A stretch of 64,000 nucleotides of DNA from Bacteroidota bacterium (GTDB taxonomy: Bacteria; Bacteroidota; Bacteroidia; Chitinophagales; Saprospiraceae). This document shows positions 18,288 through 26,887 of this stretch, one piece after another (the stretch's first letter is position 1; each line of letters starts with the position of its first letter). Where the stretch lies: contig CAUJEY010000151.1 of NCBI GenBank assembly GCA_963169325.1, positions 24,424 to 88,423 of the forward strand, written 5' to 3'. The notes beneath the pieces are model-generated. The model did no database searches and was not told the DNA's origin. It was given only the letters and a program-made list of their open reading frames with translations. The position numbers and the translations under genes are program-made.

Positions 18288-18781
18288 TCCAAAATGACTA
18301 CGCCTGCCGCTTCGAAAGCCACCTCGCGTTTCGGCTCGGTAATGGCGGCGATTTCTTCTTTCGATTTGCCGCCATCTTCTGCATAGTGGCGCAGATCATC
18401 CACTGAAGTCACCTCCACAAAAGCGAATCCATCGATGACGACATGTTTGCCGGAGAGGTCTTTCGGCATAAAAAAAGCGTAGTCTTTAAAGGTAACGCGC
18501 ATTTCCGGCTGGCCGGGCTGATCGGACACGAGAGTCATCCAGCATCCTTTTTTCTGGCAAACTTCCTTTACTTTACCCGTAATTTTGATGGCGAGCGAGT
18601 CGGAGGCCCCCATTTTGGGCATTAATTCGTCGTAGGAGATCGCATTATCCGGCGTAATCATGGCGCCGAAATGTTTGCCGTCGTTTGCTGTTTGCGCATT
18701 AGCAGTGTTAGTTTGGTCGGCGCCGCATGCGGCCAGCACGACAGCCGTTGCAAGAGCAAAGCAGATTTTTTTTAACATCAT
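18284..18781 (-). CDS. DUF4920 lipoprotein
   Basis: The 165-residue protein has a lipoprotein signal (LKKICFALATAVVLAACG). The mature part matches the DUF4920 family: MGASDSLAIKITGKVKEVCQ, the motif KKGCWMTL and VTFKDYAFFMPKDLSGK. The fold resembles an OB-type barrel, and the paired Cys in EVCQKKGCW may bind metal or form a disulfide. It probably faces the periplasm. The function of the family is not known. The gene is convergent with the preceding barrel gene. Confidence 0.8.
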   Translation of the reverse strand: MMLKKICFALATAVVLAACGADQTNTANAQTANDGKHFGAMITPDNAISYDELMPKMGASDSLAIKITGKVKEVCQKKGCWMTLVSDQPGQPEMRVTFKDYAFFMPKDLSGKHVVIDGFAFVEVTSVDDLRHYAEDGGKSKEEIAAITEPKREVAFEAAGVVILD

Positions 18782-19068
18782 TTTATTATTTTTTTTAATG
18801 AGTTGACAATCAAATTTTTAGTAGAAAATTTGACCGTGCAAATTTACAAATTCGGTTTGAATATAATGTGACTGGCACAATATTAGGTTATCAAAGATGT
18901 TCTTGGAATCGTCCTTCGCCCGGGCACTCTTTTTTGTCAAACTTTGACAGTTTAATCCAACGCGATTCCGGGAATCCCCCTTTTTGTTAACTTTAATCAA
19001 TTCTTAACAGTATTTGCACCCTTCTTTTACCTCTGCTTTCGTTGATCATTATCTAACTACTCACACCG

Positions 19069-20568
19069 ATGAAGGGTCTATTTTTTTGCTTCATTTTGCC
19101 GGCTATCCTGCTGGCCACCAACTATACGAATCTCGACGCCCAATGCCTCGATGGCAACTGCCGCAACGGTCAGGGCACTTTTCGGTTTGCCAACGGCGAT
19201 AAATACGTAGGCAAATGGACCAATGGCCAACCCCACGGCCAGGGTAAATATTACTTCGCCTCCAAAGAGCGCTATGAAGGCGAATTTAGTTACGGGAAAT
19301 TTGAGGGCAACGGCACTATGTACTACCCCGACGGCGCTTACTACACCGGGGCCTGGAAAAAGAACCTGAAAAACGGTCGCGGCAAGTTGGTGCGTACCAA
19401 CGGAAGCGTCACTGAGGGCGCCTGGGCCAATGGCAAATACACCGGCGGCAGCACAGGTTCCGGCACCGTGGCCCAGACAACCGGCCAAAAGCCGAATAAA
19501 CCCACTACCGCATCGTCGAATAAGCCCGATGTAAGCAGCATGCGCGACTGCAATTCCGTTTATTGTCGCAGCGGAAACGGCTACTACAACTATCCCGACG
19601 GCTCGCGTTGGGTCGGCGAATTCAAAGACGGCGTACCTGCCGGCAAGGGTACCTGCTACTATGCCGGTGGCGACCGCTACGACGGCCAATGGCTCAAAGG
19701 CGCCCCCAACGGCGAAGGCGTGATGAATTTTGCCAACGGCCGGGTGTATGGCGCCGTATGGGTGAACGGCGCGCCCATCAGGGAGCTGGATTCCGACGAA
19801 ATCATCCCCAGCAATCCGGTAAAGATAGAAGCCAGTAAGGATGTCAAAATTTATGCTGTGATTGTAGGCGTAAGCCGGTATACGGCTATGCCATCGCTGA
19901 AATTTACCGACGACGATGCGCTACTGTTCTATTCTTTTTTGAGGAGCCCGGAAGGCGGCGCCCTGCCCGACGAACAAATCGAGGTATTGGTAGACGAAGC
20001 GGCTACGCGGGAAAACATCCTGCGCACCATGCGCCAGTATTTCCTCAAGGCTGATGCCAACGACGTAGTGCTGTTCTACTTTAGCGGCCACGGGTTGGAA
20101 GGTTGTTTCCTGCCGGTCGATTTCGATGGCTTCAACAACAAACTCCGGCACGACGAAATTAAAAAAGTATTGATGCAAAGTAAGGCCAAACACAAACTTT
20201 GCATCGCCGATGCCTGCCACAGCGGCACCCTCAATTATGGCCTGGCTGCAAAAGGTCCGGCGCCGGTGTCGATGGCAAAATACTACCAGGCTTTCGAGGA
20301 TTCTTACGGCGGCGTGGCCCTGCTTATGTCGTCCAAAGCGGAAGAACTCTCGCTCGAAGACCACGGTTTGCGCCACGGCGTTTTTACCTACTACCTGTTG
20401 CGTGGTCTGAAAGGCGCGGCGAATGCCAATGGCGACCAAATCGTGACCATTCGCGAACTGTACACTTATGTGCATGCAAAAGTGCGCGAATACACCACCA
20501 ATGTACAAACGCCCGTGCTGACCGGCGCTTTCGACGATGCGATGCCCGTGGCCTTCCGGCTGCGTTAG
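19069..20568 (+). CDS. Secreted MORN-repeat protein with a caspase-like (C14) peptidase domain
   Basis: The 499-residue protein has a signal peptide (about 1-24, ending NLDAQ). Two blocks of MORN repeats follow (about 30-125 and 160-235; examples YVGKWTNGQPHGQGKYYF and YEGEFSYGKFEGNGTMYYP), separated by a low-complexity Thr/Ser/Lys linker. Residues 258-495 form a caspase-hemoglobinase fold peptidase with catalytic H341 (FYFSGHGLEG) and C383 (CIADACHSGTL). MORN repeats bind membranes or act as scaffolds. A C14 domain exported from the cell is unusual. Both catalytic residues are intact, so an active secreted or periplasmic cysteine peptidase is expected. Substrate and trigger are unknown. Confidence 0.88.
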   Translation: MKGLFFCFILPAILLATNYTNLDAQCLDGNCRNGQGTFRFANGDKYVGKWTNGQPHGQGKYYFASKERYEGEFSYGKFEGNGTMYYPDGAYYTGAWKKNLKNGRGKLVRTNGSVTEGAWANGKYTGGSTGSGTVAQTTGQKPNKPTTASSNKPDVSSMRDCNSVYCRSGNGYYNYPDGSRWVGEFKDGVPAGKGTCYYAGGDRYDGQWLKGAPNGEGVMNFANGRVYGAVWVNGAPIRELDSDEIIPSNPVKIEASKDVKIYAVIVGVSRYTAMPSLKFTDDDALLFYSFLRSPEGGALPDEQIEVLVDEAATRENILRTMRQYFLKADANDVVLFYFSGHGLEGCFLPVDFDGFNNKLRHDEIKKVLMQSKAKHKLCIADACHSGTLNYGLAAKGPAPVSMAKYYQAFEDSYGGVALLMSSKAEELSLEDHGLRHGVFTYYLLRGLKGAANANGDQIVTIRELYTYVHAKVREYTTNVQTPVLTGAFDDAMPVAFRLR

Positions 20569-20628
20569 GGAATCCGTTTGCGCGGCAAATAATTCGCCCG
20601 TAACTTCGCGCTAACACCGTTTGGAAGC

Positions 20629-21312
20629 ATGGACTACCTGCCTGCATACCGCCTGAAATTGTACCGCAATTTCAAAGCAATTGATGCCGCTGATTACCAC
20701 GGGATCGCGCGGTACTACGAGCGTTTTGAAGAAGCCATGGCGACCCTAGACGCAGAAGAATATTTCGACTGCACGCTGGCATATACCCATGCACTCTTCG
20801 AAACAGGCAACTATGCCCAACACGTTGTGATGTGCGATCATCTGCTCGAAATCGTCATCATGCAGAATATCGAGCGGTGGGGCGGTGAAGATATTTATGC
20901 CCGGCTCCTGTTCAGAAAAGCTGCCGCATTGTTTCATTTACAGGAATACCCCAAAAGCGAACATATCCTGCGCGAGCTCCTGAAACTATATCCCCTGGAT
21001 CGGCCCGCGCTGTATATGCTGCGCAAATGCCTGATCAGCCAAAATACGACCGTACTGATGCGTACCCGCGCGGCGGCGGTGGCCCTTACTTTCCTGGCCG
21101 CCGCCGCTGTAGCGGTAGAACTCCTGATCGTGCGGCCTTTCTTTCTCGATTATTATGAAAAATCCCTGCTGGTGCATAATGTGCTGCTGGGCGCCGGTCT
21201 GCTGGTGCTGGCAGGTGGAGAATCCTGGCAGTTCTGGCGTTGCCACCGCTTGGCGGTAGTGTTTGCGAAAAAAATGCAGGCACGGAGATTAGGCGCCATT
21301 AGTCGTCATTAG
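20629..21312 (+). CDS. TPR-like protein with two C-terminal membrane helices
   Basis: A 227-residue protein of no recognised family. Residues about 1-130 are helical with TPR-like spacing (YFDCTLAYTHALFETGNYAQ, FRKAAALFHLQEYPKSEHIL). Two hydrophobic helices follow (about 147-165 AAAVALTFLAAAAVAVELLI and 183-198). It is probably an inner-membrane protein with its TPR part in the cytoplasm. It starts 60 bases after the MORN-caspase gene on the same strand and may be co-transcribed. The final codons run into the palindrome that starts at 21297. Confidence 0.6.
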   Translation: MDYLPAYRLKLYRNFKAIDAADYHGIARYYERFEEAMATLDAEEYFDCTLAYTHALFETGNYAQHVVMCDHLLEIVIMQNIERWGGEDIYARLLFRKAAALFHLQEYPKSEHILRELLKLYPLDRPALYMLRKCLISQNTTVLMRTRAAAVALTFLAAAAVAVELLIVRPFFLDYYEKSLLVHNVLLGAGLLVLAGGESWQFWRCHRLAVVFAKKMQARRLGAISRH

Positions 21313-21512
21313 TCATTGGGCGTCATTGTTCGTCATTGATCGTCATTAGTCATTGGGCGTCATTGATCGTCATTGGGCGTCATTTTTGCCAATTATTTCT
21401 TCGCAATGACTAATGACGAACAATGACCAATGACGACTAATGACGACTAATGACGAACAATGACGACTAATGACGATCAATGACGACTAATGACGAACAA
21501 TGACGATCAATC
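21297..21512. repeat. 216-bp gene-end palindrome made of a CGTCATT word
   Basis: The left part (21297-21385) repeats CGTCATT, AGTCATTGGG and TTCGTCATTGATCGTCATT. The right part (21405-21512) repeats the complements (AATGACGA, CAATGACGACTAATGACG) and pairs with it. The centre (about 21385-21405) is AT-rich. It sits between convergent genes. Its left edge holds the last codons and stop of the TPR-like gene, and its right part supplies the last 14-15 codons and stop of the DUF2071 gene. Confidence 0.85.
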
Positions 21513-22249
21513 AACCGCCCTTTAAACACTTTAATATCCGACCCTTCGGCCAAGAAAATAGATACCGGCGCCGCGCCGTTTAACCCGGCAAATTCCGGCC
21601 CGTACGCCAGGCCGAAATCGACATCGCAGTGCCAGGACCGGATCGGGTATAATTGCCAGCGCGGGTGTTCCACCTGGTACTCCATCGAACGTTGCGCATC
21701 CCAGCGGGCATATCCCCAAAAATGCTCGGTGATGAATTCTGCTTCGCTGCCTGGAATCAGGTCTTGCAGCCGGTTTTCGGCTTGTACGCCGAAGGCTTGC
21801 CAGCGATCGGCTTCACGCCAGGCATATTCCACTTGAAGGTTTTCCGATTGTTCTTCCCAGCGATGCCACATCCGGCGCGCCCGGTACTGCTCGCGGTAAA
21901 GCGTGTTAGCCACCCAGGCAATAGCGGGCTTGGGCACGATTTCGCGGACAAATACCACACCGCGTTTCCACTCACCCGTACTGCGATCCTGATGCCGGAC
22001 ATAAAAGCGCAGGTTGATTTCCTCAAAATAGACGTGAAACGGGATTTTTACCCCCCTGACTCGTGTGTTTTCAAACATAAAACCCACTACGCTGACATAG
22101 CAGGTGTCGTTCCAGGTATCCAGTTCGGTATGTGCCGGCAGGTAGGGTTGGAGCATCTCCGGGGCGACACGGTAATTGAGGAGCACGAGGCGACGCCAGG
22201 CGGCGGTGAGGAAGGGAGTGGGCGCAGTAGAATTGGTTGACTCGTTCAA
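21467..22249 (-). CDS. YqjF/DUF2071 family protein, C-terminus encoded in a repeat
   Basis: The frame continues to a TTG at 22312, but family members begin close to FLTAAWRRLVLLNYRVAPEM. I therefore start at the TTG at 22247-22249, giving 260 residues. The DUF2071 hallmark segments are present: YLPAHTELDTWNDTCYVSVV, VGFMFENTRVRGVKIPFH and FEEINLRFYVRH. The last residues (LIDRHCSSLVVIDRH) are translated from the tandem-word palindrome, so the natural C-terminus has been replaced or extended by repeat insertion. The family has no established function. The start choice is uncertain because no ATG is available. Confidence 0.75.
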   Translation of the reverse strand: MNESTNSTAPTPFLTAAWRRLVLLNYRVAPEMLQPYLPAHTELDTWNDTCYVSVVGFMFENTRVRGVKIPFHVYFEEINLRFYVRHQDRSTGEWKRGVVFVREIVPKPAIAWVANTLYREQYRARRMWHRWEEQSENLQVEYAWREADRWQAFGVQAENRLQDLIPGSEAEFITEHFWGYARWDAQRSMEYQVEHPRWQLYPIRSWHCDVDFGLAYGPEFAGLNGAAPVSIFLAEGSDIKVFKGRLIDRHCSSLVVIDRH

Positions 22250-22338
22250 AACGGTTATTTTTGTAAAAATTTTGAAATGAACAATCCGGCTGAAAAAAAC
22301 GAACTGTTGCAACGCATCACTTTGAATCCTTAAAAATC

Positions 22339-22998
22339 GTGGAAGTTGGTTTAAAAATTACATACCTACAGACCGAACTATTAAAATGGTTTAATCAAAA
22401 CCAACGTAACTTTCCTTGGCGAGAAGAAAATGCAGGCCATTACGATAAAATTATTAGCGAGGTATTGCTCCAACGCACAAAAGCCGAAAGAGTTGCTGAA
22501 TTTTATCCAGCCTTTATTAAGAAATACCCTTCATGGCTGGAACTCGCCAATGCCTCTCAAGAGCAACTGGAGATGGATTTATTGCCATTAGGGCTACACA
22601 AACAACGCGGGAAAAGGCTATTCAGACTAGCTCAGGAAATGAAAAAGCGACAAGGTATTTTCCCAACTTCTCGCGATGTAGTGGAAGAATTTCCGATGAT
22701 GGGGCAATACATTGCCAATGCATTTGAGATTTTCATATTAGGCAAACCAAAGCCTTTACTCGACGTCAACATGGCTCGTTTTTTGGAGCGACAATTCGAG
22801 TCCCGCAGAAAAGCCGACATACGCCACGACCCTTTTTTACAAGAATTGGCACACGAAATCGTATATCATCCTAAAGTCCCGGAAATAAACTGGGCTATCC
22901 TGGATTTTGCAGCTTTAATCTGCACTGCAAGGAACCCTAAATGTGAAAATTGCCCGGTCGGAGGAGTGTGTAATTACTTTTCCAACAATTTGAATTAA
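22339..22998 (+). CDS. HhH-GPD DNA glycosylase with Fe-S cluster, probably acting on T:G mismatches
   Basis: A 219-residue protein starting at GTG. It has the MutY/EndoIII-type helix-hairpin-helix glycosylase fold: NFPWREENAGHYDKIISEVL with E41, the hairpin EEFPMMGQYIANAF, catalytic D142 in LLDVNMARFLERQF, and a 4Fe-4S loop with Cys 195, 202, 205 and 211 (C-x6-C-x2-C-x5-C). MutY itself is longer and has a C-terminal NUDIX-like domain, which is absent here. Tyr124 sits where the Mig-type thymine glycosylases carry Tyr and E. coli MutY has Ser. The next gene, 25 bases on, is a cytosine-C5 methyltransferase, and known Mig enzymes are paired with such methyltransferases to repair T:G pairs left by 5-methylcytosine deamination. 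Confidence 0.8.
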   Translation: MEVGLKITYLQTELLKWFNQNQRNFPWREENAGHYDKIISEVLLQRTKAERVAEFYPAFIKKYPSWLELANASQEQLEMDLLPLGLHKQRGKRLFRLAQEMKKRQGIFPTSRDVVEEFPMMGQYIANAFEIFILGKPKPLLDVNMARFLERQFESRRKADIRHDPFLQELAHEIVYHPKVPEINWAILDFAALICTARNPKCENCPVGGVCNYFSNNLN

Positions 22999-23023
22999 AT
23001 TTGCAAGAAATTTTATATCGACC

Positions 23024-24247
23024 TTGAAACAACAAACTTACATCGATCTGTTTGCCGGTTGCGGAGGTCTTTCGCTTGGCCTTCACCTTTCAGGTTGGAA
23101 AGGTCTTTTTGCTATCGAAAAGAATAAGGATGCCTTTCAAACGCTGAAATACAATTTAGTCGATAAACTCAACCATTTTGATTGGGTAGATTGGCTTCCG
23201 GTACAACCGTGGGAAATTAACCAGGTTATTGAATCCTACCGGCCACAATTAAAATCCCTGCAAGGAAAAGTTGACATGATCGTGGGAGGGCCGCCGTGTC
23301 AAGGATTTTCTTTCGCGGGCAAAAGGGTTGAAAATGATGTTCGAAATGGTTTAATAAAGTCGTATCTCGAATTTGTTTCTTTAGTAAACCCGAAAATTAT
23401 TTTTTTTGAAAATGTAAAGGGCTTTACCCTGAAATTTGAAAAAAACAAAACAAAAGGCATTGCCTATGCCAGTTATGTTGTCGAAGAACTGGAGCGTTTA
23501 GGTTACAATGTCGAAGGGAAAATTGTTGACTTTTCCGAGTATGGGATTCCACAAAAGCGCAATCGGTTTATCTTAGTTGGTATTAGAGAGGATGTGGTAG
23601 CGGACACGGAACATATTGCCGAAGATTTTTTCAATCTTCTCGAAGAAAACTGTTTGCAATTTCTCGAATCTAAAGGCATAAAAAGTAACAAGATTACTCT
23701 TGAACAGGCAATTTCCGACCTACTTGCAAATCATGGCACTGTAAATACGCCGGATCGGAAAATTTTTCAAACGGGCCTATATGGGAAAGCAAAATCTGCC
23801 TATCAGAAAACCATGCGCAAGGGTCGCAAACTTCTAATTCCAGATAGCCATAGTTTTGCAAACCACTCTCCAAAAATTTCGGCACGCTTTGAGGAAATTT
23901 TGAATGCTTATAGCCGGAATAAAAACATAGGTAAAAAAGCGCTACAAGATAATTTTAAAACTTTCAAACATACGGTCATTCCTCTTGAGGGTAAAGGTCA
24001 AGCACCGACCCTAACAACTTTACCTGACGATTTTATTCACTATTGTGAACCCAGAATACTAACTGTTCGAGAGTATGCTCGAATTCAAAGCTTTCCTGAT
24101 TGGTTTGAGTTTAAGGGTAAATACACCACAGGAGGAAAAGATCGAATCAAGGATGTACCTCGTTACACTCAAGTGGGGAATGCTATTCCACCTTTGTTTG
24201 GAGAGCAAGGCGGGATCATTTTAAAACAACTGTTACAGAAGGTATAA
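23024..24247 (+). CDS. DNA (cytosine-5-)-methyltransferase
   Basis: A 407-residue enzyme starting at TTG. All main C5-methyltransferase motifs are present in order: motif I DLFAGCGGLSLGL (residues 8-20), motif IV GGPPCQGFSFAGK with nucleophile C92, motif VI FENVKGF (E129), motif VIII QKRNRFILVG (177-186) and motifs IX/X with RYTQVGNAIPPLFGEQ near the C-terminus. The target-recognition region lies at about 215-330, and its sequence specificity cannot be read. It transfers a methyl group from SAM to cytosine in DNA. The partner glycosylase is upstream. No recognisable restriction endonuclease is adjacent, so it may be solitary or part of the GHKL system downstream. Confidence 0.95.
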   Translation: MKQQTYIDLFAGCGGLSLGLHLSGWKGLFAIEKNKDAFQTLKYNLVDKLNHFDWVDWLPVQPWEINQVIESYRPQLKSLQGKVDMIVGGPPCQGFSFAGKRVENDVRNGLIKSYLEFVSLVNPKIIFFENVKGFTLKFEKNKTKGIAYASYVVEELERLGYNVEGKIVDFSEYGIPQKRNRFILVGIREDVVADTEHIAEDFFNLLEENCLQFLESKGIKSNKITLEQAISDLLANHGTVNTPDRKIFQTGLYGKAKSAYQKTMRKGRKLLIPDSHSFANHSPKISARFEEILNAYSRNKNIGKKALQDNFKTFKHTVIPLEGKGQAPTLTTLPDDFIHYCEPRILTVREYARIQSFPDWFEFKGKYTTGGKDRIKDVPRYTQVGNAIPPLFGEQGGIILKQLLQKV

Positions 24248-24356
24248 GGATTTTTGTTTTCAGGATTTTTTTAAGAGTCTATAATCATCGTGCGACATCT
24301 GTTTATATGTAATTTCATATATAATAATGTACAATAAATTATATTAAAAACGAATT

Positions 24357-24387
24357 TTGTAAATTATATAGTGTTATTATATATTTA
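24357..24387 (+). promoter_or_regulatory. Candidate promoter for the GHKL/receiver gene pair
   Basis: TTG at 24357-24359 (in TTTTG), 20 bases, then TATATTTA at 24380-24387, one mismatch from TAnnTTTG. The whole 183-base spacer is very A/T-rich, so chance matches are easier. It would give a leader of about 40 bases. Confidence 0.4.
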
Positions 24388-24430
24388 GAACTAAATATAG
24401 TTAATAATTGCTCTAAAACTTTTAGGGGAA

Positions 24431-26887
24431 ATGAATGAAGTACCAAGAGAATTCAAGTTTAGAGTTAGCTCACAATTAAAAAATATAGTTGGCAAAGACC
24501 TAATTGCTGATGATAATATCGCCGTTTTTGAATTGGTGAAAAATTCATTTGATGCACATGCGAAATTTGTTAAAATTATCTTTGAAGAAGATAAAATTAT
24601 TATTTGGGATGATGGCAAAGGGATGGACAAAGAAGACATTCTTAACAAATGGTTGTTTCTTGCTTACTCTGCCAAAAAAGAAGGCATCGAAGATAATGAA
24701 TTTGATAAAAAAGGATTCGAAGATTATCGTGGTAAAATAGGGACTAAAAAATATTATGCAGGTGCAAAAGGTATCGGTAGATTTTCTACCGATAAACTAG
24801 GGAATAGACTTATTCTTACTACGCGAAAAATTACCTCTACTGATGGGGTTTTTTATCAATTGGATTTTAATTGGGATAAGTTTGAGAAAAACCCTGAACA
24901 ACTTTTTCAAGATATTGAAATTGATCACAACGAATTACACGATTCTCCTTATGCAGGTTTTCAACATGGATTGGTTTTGGAGATTACGGGATTGCGTTCG
25001 GAATGGGATAGAAGTCGGATGATTTCTCTAAAAAAAAGTCTCGAAAAACTGATTAATCCTATTGAGGTTGGAATTAGCCACTATTCATTCGACATAGAAA
25101 TTATTTGTAAAAATGAAAAAGAGGCTGATGAAAGGCGAGATAAAAATGGGAATTATCTCTCCGAAAGAGAACAGGTAAATGGCAAAGTAAAAAATTTTAT
25201 ATTTGAAACGCTTGATATTAAAACGACACAGATTGAATCAGAAATAAAGAATAATGAAATAATTACGGCATTATTTGATAGGGGGAGCTTAGTATATAAG
25301 ATAAAAGAAATATCTTCATTAAGACATTTGGAAAATGCCCGCATCAAGATATTTTATCTGAATCGATCTGCCAAACATAATTTCAAGCTATTAATGGATG
25401 TGCATTCTGTTAACTTTGGACATGTATTTCTCTTTAATAATGGATTTCGGGTTTATCCGTATGGCGAAGTAAATTTTGACCCACTTGGAATAGATAGAAG
25501 AAAAATACAAGGGCAAGCGCGATTTCTGGGCTCACGCGAAATTGTAGGGAGAATAGAAATTTGGGGCAATTCTTTAGAGGAATTCCAAGAAAAAAGTAGT
25601 AGGGATGGTGGGTTAAAGGAAACTGACGGTAAAAAGGAAATGGATTTCTTTTTTTTCGAGACTCTAAAAAAAATGGAAAGGTATGTTGCTCCGATACTGT
25701 GGAAAATAAAAAGCAGAAGTGGTGAGGATAATGAAGAACTTGATGTGAGATCCAAAAAACAAATAATTAACCTTATTTCCAGGCTTGCTGGTTCTCAAAA
25801 AATTGAACTACTTGAATTTGGACAAGAGCTAATAGACATTTTCGAAGAGAATCTTGAAAATCAATCCGATGAAGATTTCGATCGTCTATTGCACATCGCA
25901 CAAAAGACTCATAATGAAGAGTTTGAGAGTGTAGTTTTGGGAGCAAAAGAACGCTATTTTCAATTGCTGAGGGAAAAAGAAGAAGAAGAGCAAAGGCGAG
26001 AAGAGGCAGAAAAAAAAGCACAAGAAGAACTAGTTAAGAGGCAAGAAGCAGAAGAAAAAGCAAGGATAGAAGAAGAGAAACGCCGATCTGCTGAAAGGAA
26101 AGCGCAAGATGAAGAATACAAACGTCTAAAGGCAGAAGAAGATGCACGTGAAGCCAGAGAACGTGCTGCACAGGAAGAACAACGCAGAAAACAGAAGGAA
26201 AGCCAAGTAAGATTTTTGGAATCCGTCTCAAATTTAGAAATCGCGGATGTTCTAAACCTTAACCACCAAATAGGTATTGATGCGAATACTATAAAAACTA
26301 CTTTAGTTAACTTTCAAAATAAATTAGCACGACAACCATCAATTACTTTAGACGATGCAGAAATATACATTACTAAAATTTCCTTAGCTACTGAAAAAAT
26401 TCTTGCGGTTGTTGGTTTTACAACAAAAACTAACTTCATGGCAGCGGCACTTGACACAGAAGATGATATTATTTCATTTTATAGAAACTATATATACACT
26501 ATATTGAACCAGCATCTTGGTAGTGAAATCAACATTCAAGTGAGCAATGCCGATTTTACCTTTGTTAGAAGGTTTAAACCTATTGAGTTAACGATAGTTT
26601 TGGACAATTTGGTTTCGAATTCAAGGAAGAAAAACGCGAAAAAAATTATTATCGATTTTGAAAAATTTGGAGAACGCCTAAAGATGATATATAGAGATGA
26701 TGGCATGGGGTTAGATAAAAAGATAAGTGATCCTAAAGAAATTTTCCAACGTGGATTCACCACAACTCGTGGATCAGGACTTGGCATGTTTCATATTGGC
26801 AATATTCTTAAAGACATGAATTCAGAAATTGAAATTAATCTTGCAGTTCAAAAAGGCATTGAATTTACTATAATTTTTTCTAAATGA
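24431..26887 (+). CDS. Dual GHKL ATPase / histidine-kinase-like protein (MORC-like N-terminus, coiled coil, DHp-CA-like C-terminus)
   Basis: An 818-residue protein with two ATP-binding GHKL modules. The first (about 5-330) resembles Hsp90/MutL/MORC ATPases: FELVKNSFDAHAKFVKI (N38), WDDGKGMD (60-66) and the lid motif GAKGIGRFST (111-120). A charged coiled coil follows (about 510-595, rich in Glu, Lys, Arg, Ala). At 600-630, LEIADVLNLNHQIGIDANTI looks like a histidine-kinase dimerisation helix with H612 as possible phosphoacceptor. The second GHKL (about 690-818) is kinase-like: LDNLVSNSRKKNAKKI (N730), RDDGMGLD (755-762) and GFTTTRGSGLGMFHI (775-789). The next gene overlaps its stop by 4 bases and encodes a receiver domain, so a phosphorelay is likely. 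MORC-type ATPases next to C5-methyltransferases are known from predicted restriction-like systems. Confidence 0.85.
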   Translation: MNEVPREFKFRVSSQLKNIVGKDLIADDNIAVFELVKNSFDAHAKFVKIIFEEDKIIIWDDGKGMDKEDILNKWLFLAYSAKKEGIEDNEFDKKGFEDYRGKIGTKKYYAGAKGIGRFSTDKLGNRLILTTRKITSTDGVFYQLDFNWDKFEKNPEQLFQDIEIDHNELHDSPYAGFQHGLVLEITGLRSEWDRSRMISLKKSLEKLINPIEVGISHYSFDIEIICKNEKEADERRDKNGNYLSEREQVNGKVKNFIFETLDIKTTQIESEIKNNEIITALFDRGSLVYKIKEISSLRHLENARIKIFYLNRSAKHNFKLLMDVHSVNFGHVFLFNNGFRVYPYGEVNFDPLGIDRRKIQGQARFLGSREIVGRIEIWGNSLEEFQEKSSRDGGLKETDGKKEMDFFFFETLKKMERYVAPILWKIKSRSGEDNEELDVRSKKQIINLISRLAGSQKIELLEFGQELIDIFEENLENQSDEDFDRLLHIAQKTHNEEFESVVLGAKERYFQLLREKEEEEQRREEAEKKAQEELVKRQEAEEKARIEEEKRRSAERKAQDEEYKRLKAEEDAREARERAAQEEQRRKQKESQVRFLESVSNLEIADVLNLNHQIGIDANTIKTTLVNFQNKLARQPSITLDDAEIYITKISLATEKILAVVGFTTKTNFMAAALDTEDDIISFYRNYIYTILNQHLGSEINIQVSNADFTFVRRFKPIELTIVLDNLVSNSRKKNAKKIIIDFEKFGERLKMIYRDDGMGLDKKISDPKEIFQRGFTTTRGSGLGMFHIGNILKDMNSEIEINLAVQKGIEFTIIFSK

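Noticed and set aside
22339..24247. Classic type II restriction-modification system
   Set aside because: No endonuclease gene or Vsr-like gene is found around the methyltransferase; the neighbour is a glycosylase.
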